Source: Salegentibacter flavus
Lineage (GTDB): Bacteria > Bacteroidota > Bacteroidia > Flavobacteriales > Flavobacteriaceae
Direction of reading: 5' to 3'
Assembly: GCF_900115145.1 (NCBI RefSeq)
Contig: NZ_FOVL01000012.1
Span: 1 to 64,000 of the forward strand
Length of the DNA stretch: 64,000 nt
Numbering within the stretch: the stretch's first letter is position 1; each line of letters opens with the position of its first letter. The translations under genes were made by a program, and so were the position numbers. The notes beneath the pieces were generated by a model that was not told the DNA's origin, did not search any database, and saw nothing but the letters and a program-made list of their open reading frames with translations. Below, in pieces: positions 24,956 to 33,754 of this stretch.

Positions 24956-25549
24956 ATGAGCGATGGTAAACTTATCGTGTTTTCGGCGCCTTCCGGCTCG
25001 GGAAAGACCACGATAGTCCAACATTTATTAAAGCAGAAGGAACTTAACCTGGAATTCTCCATATCGGCGACATCTCGTGAGCCCCGGGAAGGCGAGGTAA
25101 ATGGACAACATTATTACTTCCTTTCTACCGAAGATTTCAAGAAAAAGATAAAAAACGATGAATTCCTTGAATGGGAAGAAGTCTACCGTGACAACTTCTA
25201 TGGCACTTTGAAAACCGAGGTAGAACGAATCTGGGCAAAGGGAAAAAATGTAATCTTTGATATTGATGTGGTTGGAGGCCTTGATATAAAAAACATCTAC
25301 CCGGATAATACCCTTGCAGTTTTTGTAAAGCCGCCAAGTATAGAAGAATTAAAGATCCGACTTAAGAAGCGCAAGACTGAGACTGATGATAAGATTAATA
25401 TGCGGGTGGCTAAAGCATCGATAGAACTTGCAACGGCACCCCAATTCGATTTTATTATTGAGAATCATCATTTGGGAACGGCTCTTAAAGAAGCCTATGA
25501 TCTGGTAGCCACTTATGTGAACGCAAAAAAGCCCGGGGAAAATGAATAA
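24956..25549 (+). CDS. gmk: Guanylate kinase
   Basis: A 197-residue enzyme that phosphorylates GMP to GDP with ATP. The P-loop is APSGSGKTT (about residues 10-18). The GMP-binding domain shows SATSREPREGEVNGQHYYF, and DIDVVGGLDIK is the core signature of the family. Length is normal. It lies between yicC and nadD and overlaps nadD by eight bases. Confidence 0.95.
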   Translation: MSDGKLIVFSAPSGSGKTTIVQHLLKQKELNLEFSISATSREPREGEVNGQHYYFLSTEDFKKKIKNDEFLEWEEVYRDNFYGTLKTEVERIWAKGKNVIFDIDVVGGLDIKNIYPDNTLAVFVKPPSIEELKIRLKKRKTETDDKINMRVAKASIELATAPQFDFIIENHHLGTALKEAYDLVATYVNAKKPGENE

Positions 25550-26126
25550 AAAGGTAGGCCTGTTCTTCGGTACTTTTAATCCGGTTCATATTGGCCATTT
25601 GATCATCGCTAATCACATGGCAGAATTTTCTGATCTGGATGAAGTCTGGTTGGTGGTTACCCCTCACAACCCTTTTAAAAAGAAGAGCAGCTTACTGGAA
25701 AATCATCATCGCCTGGAAATGGTCTATAAGGCTTGCGAAGGCTACGAAAATTTAAAGCCCAGTGATATCGAATTTGCTCTACCCCAGCCCAATTATACCG
25801 TAACTACCCTGGCCCATCTTCAGGAGAAATATCCTACCAATGTGTTTTGCCCGATCATGGGGAAAGACAACCTGAAAAGCTTTCATAAGTGGAAGAATTA
25901 CGAGGTGATCCTGGAAAATCACCAGATCTACATATATCCGAGAATTGCCACGGGAAATTCAGAAGATAAGTTTTTAGACCATCCAAAAATAACCCGGGTT
26001 GCAGCCCCGGTGATGGAAATTTCTTCAACTTTCATTAGACGAGCGGTAAAAGAGGGAAAAAATATAAAACCAATGCTGCCAGCAGCAGTTTGGGATTACA
26101 TTAAATTGATGAATTTTTACAGGTAA
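25542..26126 (+). CDS. nadD: Nicotinate-nucleotide adenylyltransferase
   Basis: A 194-residue enzyme that joins ATP and nicotinate mononucleotide to deamido-NAD. The nucleotidyltransferase motif FFGTFNPVHIGHL is at about residues 7-19, with the second motif SSTFIRRAV near residue 164. PHNPFKKKSSL is the usual substrate loop. It is third in the yicC-gmk-nadD operon and starts inside gmk. Confidence 0.94.
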   Translation: MNKKVGLFFGTFNPVHIGHLIIANHMAEFSDLDEVWLVVTPHNPFKKKSSLLENHHRLEMVYKACEGYENLKPSDIEFALPQPNYTVTTLAHLQEKYPTNVFCPIMGKDNLKSFHKWKNYEVILENHQIYIYPRIATGNSEDKFLDHPKITRVAAPVMEISSTFIRRAVKEGKNIKPMLPAAVWDYIKLMNFYR

Positions 26127-26144
26127 ACCTTCTTTAAGTAACCT

Positions 26145-26704
26145 CTACATTCTTTTTATAAATAATTTTCCGTTTTCTTTTTTAAGTAGGTATAGATTAA
26201 CATAACCTGCCAATTCATGGGTTTTATGTCCAGCCAATAGGATAGCCTGATCTAATTTAGAATTAAAAGCTATTCGTGAAATAGTGACCATTTGAGAATA
26301 TCTGCCTACATAATCTTCCAAAGAACTTCCAAAAATTAATTGATGGCCTTTTTCACTTTTTATCCATCCGGTATTTATTGTTTTCTCCTGTAGGGTATTT
26401 AATATTTTTACCAGGAAATCATACTCTTCGTAAACTTCAGGTAATTTTATCCGGGATGAAACTTTGAACATAGTCGTATCTACTATAAGCTTTACTTTTA
26501 CTTTATTAAGGGAATCTATGTTTATCTTTATAGCCGGGGATCCCTCTTTGGGGGGTGGTGGAGGTATTGGAAAAGGCATTGCCATTTCATCTATCATTAA
26601 AGATATTATTTCACCTTCTTCAGCTTTAATTTTATCCTGAGCATTAGAGGTACAGGAAAAAATATGGAAAAGATAATGAGCAAAATTAATTTTTTATTAA
26701 TCAT
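26145..26704 (-). pseudogene. Hypothetical lipoprotein gene interrupted by a homopolymer frameshift
   Basis: The main frame (26145-26597) encodes 150 residues, MIDEMAMPFPIPPPP onward, without a signal. Upstream, an ATG at 26704 opens MINKKLILLIIFS, a typical lipoprotein signal, but runs out of frame at an A6 tract (26657-26662 on the plus strand). One more base would join it to SCTSNAQDKI and the main frame, restoring a perfect lipobox. The gene is therefore either truly broken, able to change phase, or affected by a sequencing error. No function is recognised. Confidence 0.65.
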
Positions 26705-26764
26705 TGCAGGTAATATTAAAATTCATGGTGACTTCATTTTTACTTTAACTTCAAACTAGCAAGC

Positions 26765-26815
26765 TTATCTTTAGAAATAATCCCTCCATTGAGAAGGGAT
26801 TATTTCTAAAGATAA
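26765..26815. repeat. Perfect 21-bp inverted repeat
   Basis: The 21 bases at 26765-26785, TTATCTTTAG onward, are exactly complementary to 26795-26815. The loop is nine bases. No clear T run follows on either strand. It may act as a transcription barrier, or be an old mobile-element end. It abuts the MITE-like element. Confidence 0.75.
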
Positions 26816-26943
26816 AGACTGTTTAAAAACCTTTTTTGGCCGTTCAGTTTAGCTGATTGAACCTACTTTTTTCATCGTGGAACTACAAGCTGTAGGACGT
26901 CGTCTGCCCTCAATGTAACCGCCTCAAAACTTTTAAACAGTCT
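26816..26943. mobile_element. MITE-like element with 13-bp terminal inverted repeats
   Basis: AGACTGTTTAAAA (26816-26828) and TTTTAAACAGTCT (26931-26943) are perfect inverted repeats at the ends of a 128-bp segment without an ORF. TAA flanks both sides (26813-26815 and 26944-26946), as a 3-bp target duplication would. The interior has no similarity to the neighbouring genes. It is probably a non-autonomous derivative or end remnant of an insertion sequence; other genomic copies would confirm this. Confidence 0.5.
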
Positions 26944-26949
26944 TAACTT

Positions 26950-27453
26950 TTATTTCTTTTCCAGGTGCGGCACTCTAAGTACCTGCCCGGGATATATTTT
27001 ATCGGGATCTTTAAGCATTGGCTTATTGGCTTCAAAGATCACAGGGTATTTCATAGCATCACCGTAATGTTCTTTTGCGATTTTGCTTAAAGTATCTCCC
27101 CGCTCAACCGTGTGAAATTTGGCTTCCGGTTCGGTTTTATCTACCGTCATCCTGTCGTCAACCTTCGCGATACCCTCTGAATTTCCTACCACCAGCACTA
27201 CTTTCTCTTTGGTGCTCTGGTCCTCAGCCTTCCCGGTCACCGTTGCAACATCATCGTCGATCTTAATACTTAAATTTTCCACCTGTAATTTAAGATCTCG
27301 TAGTGTGGTCTCTAATTTTGAGGCTGCTTTGGCATTTTCACGTTCTGCTTTTTCACGCGTATTCTCTGTTTTTTCGGTTGGCTTTTCAGCTTCTTTTTTA
27401 TCCCGGCCAAAGATCTTTTCTCCGGCGTCTTTTATAAATGAAAACACACCCAT
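26950..27453 (-). CDS. BON-LysM peptidoglycan-binding protein (YgaU/Kbp-like)
   Basis: A 167-residue protein without a signal peptide. The start MGVFSFIKDAGEKIFGR is typical of YgaU/Kbp. A charged linker precedes a BON domain (about 35-104). A LysM domain (about 113-163) follows with FHTVERGDTLSKIAKEHYG and YPGQVLRVP. The E. coli homologue binds potassium and responds to osmotic stress. The stop lies seven bases from the MITE-like element. Confidence 0.87.
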   Translation of the reverse strand: MGVFSFIKDAGEKIFGRDKKEAEKPTEKTENTREKAERENAKAASKLETTLRDLKLQVENLSIKIDDDVATVTGKAEDQSTKEKVVLVVGNSEGIAKVDDRMTVDKTEPEAKFHTVERGDTLSKIAKEHYGDAMKYPVIFEANKPMLKDPDKIYPGQVLRVPHLEKK

Positions 27454-27546
27454 TTTTTCCTAATTTTATTAGTTTACAGTAAATTACAAAAGCAAAAGCA
27501 TTCTAATTCCAAAAGTCATCCTAAAATTTTGTTAGATTTCTAACCA

Positions 27547-27584
27547 AAAAACGCCGGAAGACCATCAGATCCAACGGCGTTTTT
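27547..27584. terminator. Bidirectional terminator-like hairpin
   Basis: AAAAACGCCG (27547-27556) pairs perfectly with CGGCGTTTTT (27575-27584) around an 18-base loop. It stands between the divergent LysM and gpsA genes, so it may insulate gpsA from outside transcription. The rest of 27454-27777 shows no gene. Confidence 0.6.
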
Positions 27585-27777
27585 CAAACTAAATAACCAA
27601 CCAAAAAAACTAAGAAAATCCATTCTTCTCCTTTTTGGAATAAAGAACAGGTAAATAACGGACTGCTTTTCAGAAGATTGCTTCCTATGTTTATTTTAAC
27701 ATGTTAAAGTTTAACCCAATACTTATTATCCCTTATTACATCCAATTTCCACGGTTTCTTTATCCTTTTATTTTGTT

Positions 27778-27785
27778 TATTTTTG
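27778..27785 (+). promoter_or_regulatory. -7 box of the gpsA promoter
   Basis: TATTTTTG matches TAnnTTTG. It lies 18 bases before ATG 27804 and overlaps an upstream in-frame TTG at 27783, which argues against that TTG as a start. No good -33 element is seen. Confidence 0.5.
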
Positions 27786-27803
27786 GCAATAGAAAATCTA
27801 ATT

Positions 27804-28799
27804 ATGGAAAAATCTCCTTCTTTTGCCGTTATCGGCGGAGGCAGCTGGGCGACTGCAATTGTAAAAATGCTTAGTGAAAACGTAGACACCATCCATTGGT
27901 ATATGCGAAGCACGTATGCCATTGAGCACCTGAAGAAACAGGAACACAATCCTAATTATCTTAGCTCGGTAGAATTTGATATCAATCAGCTCGATCTTAG
28001 TTCTGATATAAACAAAACCGTGGAAGCGGCAGATTATCTCATCTTTGCCATTCCTTCGGTCTTTCTGAAAAGAGAGCTAGACAATCTTAAAGTTTCCCTG
28101 GAAGGAAAAGTGATCTTCTCGGCAATTAAAGGAATCGTTCCCGAAACCAGCCTCATTGTGGGAGAACACTTTGAAGAATATCATCATGTGCCGGCAGACA
28201 ATATTGGAGTGATTACCGGCCCCTGTCACGCCGAGGAAGTTGCCCTGGAGCGGCTCTCATATCTCACGATTGCATGCACCGATGAAGAAAAAGCAAAGGT
28301 GATTGCCAAACACCTAAGCAGTGAATACATAAAATGCAAGATAAGCGATGATGTCACGGGAACCGAATATGCCGCGATGCTTAAAAATATTTACGCAATT
28401 GCCGCAGGTATAGCGCACGGACTTGGATACGGAGATAACTTCCAAAGCGTATTGATGAGCAACGCCATCAGGGAGATGAAGAAATTCATCAAGAAGGTAC
28501 ATAAGATGAAACGTAACATCAATGACTCGGCCTATCTTGGAGATCTATTGGTAACAGGATATTCCGTATTTAGCCGCAACCGTATGTTCGGAAATATGAT
28601 CGGGAAAGGCTATACCGTGAAAAGTGCTCAAATGGAAATGAGTATGATCGCAGAAGGTTATTATGCCACAGAAAGCGCTTATAAGATCAATCAGGAAAAA
28701 GGAGCGAGAACTCCAATTATCAATGCAGTTTATGGGATTCTTTACGAAGACAAGAACCCAAAAAAGGTATTTAAAAAGCTCGCAGAAAAGCTGAATTAA
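27804..28799 (+). CDS. gpsA: NAD(P)-dependent glycerol-3-phosphate dehydrogenase
   Basis: A 331-residue cytoplasmic enzyme that reduces dihydroxyacetone phosphate to sn-glycerol 3-phosphate for phospholipids. The Rossmann motif is VIGGGSWATAIVK. SAIKGIVPE, GVITGPCHAEEVA and AAMLKNIYAIAAGIAHGLGYG are substrate and catalytic motifs, including the conserved Lys. The start ATG 27804 (MEKSPSFAV) is chosen because the promoter -7 box covers the only earlier in-frame start. Confidence 0.93.
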   Translation: MEKSPSFAVIGGGSWATAIVKMLSENVDTIHWYMRSTYAIEHLKKQEHNPNYLSSVEFDINQLDLSSDINKTVEAADYLIFAIPSVFLKRELDNLKVSLEGKVIFSAIKGIVPETSLIVGEHFEEYHHVPADNIGVITGPCHAEEVALERLSYLTIACTDEEKAKVIAKHLSSEYIKCKISDDVTGTEYAAMLKNIYAIAAGIAHGLGYGDNFQSVLMSNAIREMKKFIKKVHKMKRNINDSAYLGDLLVTGYSVFSRNRMFGNMIGKGYTVKSAQMEMSMIAEGYYATESAYKINQEKGARTPIINAVYGILYEDKNPKKVFKKLAEKLN

Positions 28800-28824
28800 T
28801 TCTGAATAAAATTTAAAGGTTAGG

Positions 28825-29220
28825 TTATTTCAGCAAGATTCCTTTTTCAGGAATTAAGGGAAGTTCGCGCAGCGCCTTATCATTGATGGTATTTTTTCTG
28901 AAGAGAAATTTCTTTTCGAACATCTTATTTTCAGCGAAAAAAGTCACCTGAAATTCATTATTTAAGGCCAGCACTTCTTCCTGGAGAAATTCGACCTTGG
29001 CAAAAGATTTAGGAGGAAGCTTTTCAATTTTATGCCGCATCACCGAGGTCTGGTCTTTTTCTGAAAAACCCCGACTAACGATAAGTACCATATCCAAGGC
29101 ATCGTCGCGGTCATTAATAAGGTAAGCATTCCATTCTTCAGCCCGAAAGTCTTTGTTGAATTGTTTGACGGCTGCCAAATAAACTCCATTAACTTCAGGT
29201 ATATCGATATCTTTTTTCAC
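28825..29220 (-). CDS. Conserved hypothetical protein
   Basis: About 131 residues from GTG 29220, beginning MKKDIDIPEVNGVYLAAV. The frame also extends upstream, but GTG overlaps the TAG of the preceding 55-residue gene (TAGTG), which indicates coupled translation. The sequence has YLINDRDDALDMVLIVSRGF and KIEKLPPKSFAKVEFLQEEV. It is soluble and mixed alpha/beta in look. It is conserved near pheS in flavobacteria as far as I recall. Function unknown. Confidence 0.65.
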   Translation of the reverse strand: MKKDIDIPEVNGVYLAAVKQFNKDFRAEEWNAYLINDRDDALDMVLIVSRGFSEKDQTSVMRHKIEKLPPKSFAKVEFLQEEVLALNNEFQVTFFAENKMFEKKFLFRKNTINDKALRELPLIPEKGILLK

Positions 29221-29387
29221 TAATCCTGAATCTTGTTTTTTGCCCAGATATATAAGCCCCAAAGTATGAGTGCAGCAACTCCTAATAAAATAGCTCCTAA
29301 GGCCAGTTCAATAATTTCTACAACCACTAAAATAATAATGACGGCCAGGACGATAATACCAAGGATGACTAAACCAACTGTTTTCAT
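29220..29387 (-). CDS. Small membrane protein, 55 residues
   Basis: ATG at 29387 opens MKTVGLVILGIIVLAVIIIL, continues through ELALGAILLGVAALILWGLY, and ends in KNKIQD. Two strongly hydrophobic segments separated by an EIIEL turn suggest a two-helix membrane hairpin. Its TAG shares one base with the GTG start of the downstream gene. It is close behind pheS. The hydrophobic pattern and coupling support a real gene. Confidence 0.6.
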   Translation of the reverse strand: MKTVGLVILGIIVLAVIIILVVVEIIELALGAILLGVAALILWGLYIWAKNKIQD

Positions 29388-29442
29388 AAGTTCTTATTTC
29401 TTTACAAGTTAATCATCCCGGGAGAATTTCCGAAGAAATTTT

Positions 29443-30462
29443 TTAAATCGAAGATTTAAACTGCTCCAGGAATCGCACATCGTTCTCATAAAACATCCTG
29501 ATGTCACCAATTTGGTAGAGCAGCATCGCAATTCTTTCGATTCCCATTCCAAATGCAAACCCTGAATATTCGGTAGGATCGATATTACAGTTTCTAAGCA
29601 CATTTGGATCTACCATCCCACAGCCCATAATTTCCAACCAGCCGGTACCTTTGGTAATACGGTAATCGGTTTCGGTTTCAAGCCCCCAATAGATATCAAC
29701 TTCGGCACTGGGTTCGGTAAAAGGAAAATAAGAAGGTCTGAGTCTTATTTTTGATTTCCCAAAAAGCTGCTTTGTGAAATACAATAGAGTTTGCTTAAGA
29801 TCGGCGAAGCTTACGTCCTTATCTATATACAGACCTTCTACCTGGTGGAAAATACAGTGGGAACGTGCCGAAATAGCCTCATTTCTAAAAACCCGCCCGG
29901 GAGAAATAGTCCTGATTGGCGGTTTGTTCTCTTCCATATACCTAACCTGCACCGAAGAGGTGTGGGTACGTAACAAGATGTCAGGATCAGTCTGGATAAA
30001 GAAAGTATCCTGCATATCGCGGGCCGGATGATATTCAGGCAGGTTTAATGCGGTAAAGTTATGCCAGTCGTCTTCGATCTCTGGTCCTTCAGAAACGTTA
30101 AAACCAACATTGGAAAAGATCTCGATAATCTGGTTTTTTACGATAGATATCGGGTGCCGGGCACCAATTTCTATTGGCTCGGCAGGTCGGGAAAGATCGC
30201 CATAAACCCCTTTTTCTTCCTGCTTGCTCTCCAAAACCTCTTTGAGGGAAGTCACCTTGGCTTCCGCAGCCTGCTTCAAAGCGTTTACCGCCTGACCGAA
30301 ATCCTTTTTCTGCTCATTAGGCACCGATTTGAATTCGGCGAAAAATCCGTTCAAAATTCCTTTTTTTCCAAGGTATTTTATACGGAAAGCTTCGATCTGG
30401 TCGGCAGTTTCAGCATTAAAAGCTTCAACTTCAGCAATATGTTCCTTTATTTTATCTATCAT
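29443..30462 (-). CDS. pheS: Phenylalanine-tRNA ligase alpha subunit
   Basis: A 339-residue class II synthetase subunit that charges tRNA-Phe together with PheT, which is not in this window. An N-terminal coiled coil (about 1-85) binds tRNA. Motif 2 contains [12 protein letters not shown] and [14 protein letters not shown], and motif 3 is [14 protein letters not shown]. The phenylalanine pocket lies in [12 protein letters not shown]. Length is standard. The promoter -7 box lies 25 bases upstream of the ATG. Confidence 0.96.
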   Translation of the reverse strand: MIDKIKEHIAEVEAFNAETADQIEAFRIKYLGKKGILNGFFAEFKSVPNEQKKDFGQAVNALKQAAEAKVTSLKEVLESKQEEKGVYGDLSRPAEPIEIGARHPISIVKNQIIEIFSNVGFNVSEGPEIEDDWHNFTALNLPEYHPARDMQDTFFIQTDPDILLRTHTSSVQVRYMEENKPPIRTISPGRVFRNEAISARSHCIFHQVEGLYIDKDVSFADLKQTLLYFTKQLFGKSKIRLRPSYFPFTEPSAEVDIYWGLETETDYRITKGTGWLEIMGCGMVDPNVLRNCNIDPTEYSGFAFGMGIERIAMLLYQIGDIRMFYENDVRFLEQFKSSI

Positions 30463-30486
30463 GGATGCTTTTCTTTTTCAGAAGGG

Positions 30487-30494
30487 CAAATTTA
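30487..30494 (-). promoter_or_regulatory. -7 box of the pheS promoter
   Basis: On the minus strand TAAATTTG matches the Bacteroidota consensus, 24 bases before the pheS ATG at 30462. No matching -33 box is evident. Confidence 0.45.
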
Positions 30495-30520
30495 ATAAAA
30501 ATGAATTTTTCAGCAGGGAT

Positions 30521-30877
30521 TTAATCTATATAACCATTCTGAATAAAATATTGCACAATGGCTTCTTTCATCAATACGCTTTGTTCCCCGGCTTTAAGTA
30601 CAGGTAATTCCTCCAGAGTTTTATAATGCGGCCAGCCGTCTTCATCATAATAATCGAATTCATAATAACCATAAGGTTCCAATAGCCTGCAAATGGCAAT
30701 ATGCATAAGATCAATTTTATGGTCTTTTTTGAACTTGCGGTGCACTTGCCCTAGCTCCTGTACCCCTATCACGTAAATAATAGCGTCAAGCTCCATTAAT
30801 TCTCCATCTGCAAACTGCGCTGAAAGCTTATGTTGCAATCCTTCCCAGCGTTCTTTTAATTGTTCGTCTCTTGCCAT
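30521..30877 (-). CDS. Conserved hypothetical protein
   Basis: A 118-residue soluble protein: MARDEQLKERWEGLQHKL, a helical middle with DAIIYVIGVQELGQVHRKFKKD and DLMHIAICRLLEPYGYYEF, and an end with AIVQYFIQNG. It fits a small helical protein seen in Bacteroidota without a known role. It is divergent from cvpA, and its ATG lies only five bases after a -7 box, so the mRNA may be leaderless. Confidence 0.7.
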   Translation of the reverse strand: MARDEQLKERWEGLQHKLSAQFADGELMELDAIIYVIGVQELGQVHRKFKKDHKIDLMHIAICRLLEPYGYYEFDYYDEDGWPHYKTLEELPVLKAGEQSVLMKEAIVQYFIQNGYID

Positions 30878-30881
30878 AGCG

Positions 30882-30919
30882 CAAAGATAATATCTTACTT
30901 ATTGAAATTACTATATTTG
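30882..30919. promoter_or_regulatory. Back-to-back divergent promoters
   Basis: TATCTTTG on the minus strand (30889-30882) precedes the hypothetical gene, and TATATTTG on the plus strand (30912-30919) precedes cvpA. The two -7 boxes are 22 bases apart. Start codons follow within five bases on both sides, so both mRNAs would be leaderless or nearly so. Confidence 0.5.
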
Positions 30920-30923
30920 AAGT

Positions 30924-31469
30924 ATGAATACAATAGATATTGTTCTTGCCCTTATCCTGCTCTACGGGTTGGTTAGGGGATTCTTCAGGGGCTTGCTCGC
31001 AGAAGTGGCCTCACTGGTAGGGATTGTGGTAGGAATTTACGGAGCAATCCATTTCTCTTATCTTCTTGCCGATTTCTTTTCAGAAAATATGGGCTGGGAT
31101 ACTCAATATGTAAACCTTATTGCTTTTGCCATCACCTTTGTTTTAATTGTTTTTTTTATTTCCCTCGCCGGCAGAGTACTTACTAAAATTGCTGCTTTTG
31201 CAGCTTTAGGTCTGGTTAATAAATTTCTGGGCGGTGCCTTTGGTCTAATAAAAGTTGCTTTCCTGGCCAGTGTGGTGATAATGTTCTTTAAAGCTACCAA
31301 TGAAGAAATTGATATTATTTCTGAAGAAAGCCTGGAACGATCTGTTCTTTATGAACCCATTGAGAGCATTGCGCCAATGCTGTTGCCTTCTATATTAAGG
31401 GAGGCCGAAAAACGAGACATTCTGGAGGATTTCGACGAAATCACTAAAAAAACAGAGGCCCGGAATTAA
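30924..31469 (+). CDS. CvpA family membrane protein
   Basis: A 181-residue protein with four predicted membrane helices. The N-terminus MNTIDIVLALILLYGLVRGFFRGLL is characteristic of CvpA, and LVNKFLGGAFGLIKVAF marks the last helix. CvpA was named for colicin V production in E. coli but is a general envelope protein with an unsettled role. The C-terminal 45 residues are charged and cytoplasmic. The last codons overlap a terminator that serves the opposite strand. Confidence 0.85.
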   Translation: MNTIDIVLALILLYGLVRGFFRGLLAEVASLVGIVVGIYGAIHFSYLLADFFSENMGWDTQYVNLIAFAITFVLIVFFISLAGRVLTKIAAFAALGLVNKFLGGAFGLIKVAFLASVVIMFFKATNEEIDIISEESLERSVLYEPIESIAPMLLPSILREAEKRDILEDFDEITKKTEARN

Positions 31470-31479
31470 CCAGGCCTCT
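31447..31479 (-). terminator. Terminator of the carbonic anhydrase gene
   Basis: On the minus strand AGAGGCC (31479-31473) pairs with GGCCTCT (31460-31454), followed by GTTTTTTT. It lies just past the carbonic anhydrase stop at 31500 and overlaps the 3' end of cvpA. Confidence 0.7.
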
Positions 31480-31499
31480 AACAGAATATTTAAGTCAAA

Positions 31500-32135
31500 T
31501 TATATATTCAACTGGTAAATGCTTGCCAACTGACTGTTGTTCTCTACAGTTACTTCAAGGTCCTTAATAATCCCGGAACCTACACCGTACACCCAACCGT
31601 GCAATTGTAGACCTTGACCCTTTTGCCAGGCACTCTGTACAATTGATGTCTTGGAAAGATCGTAAACCTGTTCCTTAACATTCAGTTCAACATATCTGTC
31701 CTGACGCTCTTTTTTATCTTCAATGGCATCAAGTTCATCCTTATGAAGCCTGTACACATCTTTTATATGTCTCAGCCAATTATCGATAAGTCCAATGCTT
31801 TCGTTGCCCATTGCTGCAGCTACACCACCACAACCGTAATGCCCGCAAACAATCACGTGTTTTACCTTAAGGGCATTTACGGCATAATCAAGTACGCTAA
31901 GCATGTTCATATCGCTGTGCACTACCATATTGGCAATGTTACGGTGAACAAAAACCTCACCCGGTTGTGCACCTATGATCTGGTTTGCAGGCACCCGGCT
32001 GTCTGCACACCCTATCCAAAGCACCGGAGGTTGCTGTCCCTCGGCAAGCTTTTTGAAATAATCGGGGTCTTCGCTGAGTTGGCTTTCTACCCACTTTTTA
32101 TTGTTTTCTTTTAGTTTTTTATAAAATGCATCCAT
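31500..32135 (-). CDS. Beta-carbonic anhydrase
   Basis: A 211-residue zinc enzyme interconverting CO2 and bicarbonate. The ligands are Cys43 in GCADSRVP with the Asp45-Arg47 dyad, His99 and Cys102 in CGHYGCGG. The sequence is close to the Can/CynT branch. It lies 41 bases downstream of a SulP transporter gene on the same strand, so the pair probably supplies and balances bicarbonate. No carboxysome genes are present. Confidence 0.93.
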   Translation of the reverse strand: MDAFYKKLKENNKKWVESQLSEDPDYFKKLAEGQQPPVLWIGCADSRVPANQIIGAQPGEVFVHRNIANMVVHSDMNMLSVLDYAVNALKVKHVIVCGHYGCGGVAAAMGNESIGLIDNWLRHIKDVYRLHKDELDAIEDKKERQDRYVELNVKEQVYDLSKTSIVQSAWQKGQGLQLHGWVYGVGSGIIKDLEVTVENNSQLASIYQLNI

Positions 32136-32176
32136 AGCTAAAAATATTTTTAAGTATTTAAATTAGTGTAATTAGT

Positions 32177-33739
32177 TTAAACCGGCATGTCCAGACCAAA
32201 GAATTTTCTATAACTATCGGGGTTCTCAACAGTGCCCCGGTCTGAAATTAGTTTAATGGTGATATTTTTTCTTTTTGCCTTGATAGCAAATTCATCCAGA
32301 ATCTCGAGGATATCATAATCCAGCACCCTGGTTTTTGAAATATCAAGTCTCACGGTGGCTCCCTCAGGCAGCGCATTGAGTTCCCTGATAATAGCTCCTT
32401 TATTCAGAAAGGTGACTTCTTCTGCCAGAGTGATCTGATATTGTCCATCGGGAATATCATAACCTTCTTTATGAAGAAAGTGAGAGTTTTTATAACTGTT
32501 TATTAGAATAACAGAAATTCCTACTAATAATCCTAGCCCAATTCCCATAAGCAAGTCGGTAAACACTACTCCGGCGACTGTTATCACGAAAGGTAAAAAC
32601 TGAGATTTTCCTAAAGTATACATTTGTTTGAACAAAGCAGGCTTGGCCAGTTTATAACCAACTATTAATAATACAGCTGCCAGTACGGCAAGCGGGATCA
32701 TATTAAGCAGGGTTGGAATGGCGATAATAGAACCAAGGATTAAAAAACCGTGCATTATAGTTGACAGTTTTGTTTTACCCCCCGATTGCGTATTCGCCGA
32801 GCTCCTAACAATTACCTGGGTAACCGGAAGTCCTCCAATCAAACCTGAAACCATATTCCCCGTCCCCTGTGCAAAAAGCTCTCTGTTTGTAGGAGTCGTT
32901 CTTTTTTCAGGATCGATCTTGTCAATAGCCTCAACACTTAACAGGGTCTCCAAACTGGCTACGATAGCGATGGTAATAGCCACGATCCAGATTTCAGAAT
33001 TTCCAATTTGAGTGAAATCAGGAAGAGTGAATTGTGCAAAGAAAGAAGGAACATCATCAGGAACCGGCACAGCTACAAGCTGATTGTCACCTATTCCAAA
33101 TGCACCGGCAGGAACGAGTAGATAATACAACACTCCAAACGCCACAGCCACCAAAGATCCCGGTACCAGTTTAAAGATTTTATGCTTATGCACCAGGATC
33201 TTCTCCCAGGAAAGAAGTAATGTTAAAGCCACAAGAGTTAAAATAACAGCTCCGGGGGAAATCATTTGTGCAAACTGCCCAAAAGCAGCCATAATTCCGT
33301 CCCCATAATTGAAAAATTCAATATTTTCTCCATTAAGGCCGAATACATTCGGGATTTGTGAAATAGCAATGGTAATTCCAATGCCGGCCAACATACCTTT
33401 GATCACGGAAGAAGGGAAATAATAACCGATGATTCCGGCTTTTAAGACCCCTAGAATAATTTGGAAAGCTCCGGCAATTACTACGGCTAGTAAAAAACTT
33501 TCGAATGCACCCAGGCTTTCAATAGCACTAAGTACAATAACTGCCAGACCAGCTGCCGGACCACTTACTCCAAGTTGTGCACCGGAGAGAGCACCAACTA
33601 CTATCCCCCCGACCATACCCGCGATCAAACCGGAAAATAGTGGCGCACCACTTGCCAGGGCAATACCCAAACACAAAGGAAGAGCAACAAAAAATACAAC
33701 TATACTGGCAGGAAAATCTTTATTAAAATGTTTAAACAT
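32177..33739 (-). CDS. SulP family anion transporter with STAS domain
   Basis: About 520 residues from ATG 33739 (MFKHFNKDFPASIVVFFVALP), the normal family start; the frame is open to 33835 but that part is atypical. About 12 to 14 helices include LGVSGPAAGLAVIV and VIVRSSANTQSGGKTKLS. A C-terminal STAS domain begins near ITLAEEVTFLNKGAI. SulP proteins move sulfate or bicarbonate; linkage to carbonic anhydrase points to bicarbonate. It is the first gene of that pair. Confidence 0.9.
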   Translation of the reverse strand: MFKHFNKDFPASIVVFFVALPLCLGIALASGAPLFSGLIAGMVGGIVVGALSGAQLGVSGPAAGLAVIVLSAIESLGAFESFLLAVVIAGAFQIILGVLKAGIIGYYFPSSVIKGMLAGIGITIAISQIPNVFGLNGENIEFFNYGDGIMAAFGQFAQMISPGAVILTLVALTLLLSWEKILVHKHKIFKLVPGSLVAVAFGVLYYLLVPAGAFGIGDNQLVAVPVPDDVPSFFAQFTLPDFTQIGNSEIWIVAITIAIVASLETLLSVEAIDKIDPEKRTTPTNRELFAQGTGNMVSGLIGGLPVTQVIVRSSANTQSGGKTKLSTIMHGFLILGSIIAIPTLLNMIPLAVLAAVLLIVGYKLAKPALFKQMYTLGKSQFLPFVITVAGVVFTDLLMGIGLGLLVGISVILINSYKNSHFLHKEGYDIPDGQYQITLAEEVTFLNKGAIIRELNALPEGATVRLDISKTRVLDYDILEILDEFAIKAKRKNITIKLISDRGTVENPDSYRKFFGLDMPV

Positions 33740-33754
33740 ATATACAGGTTTATA

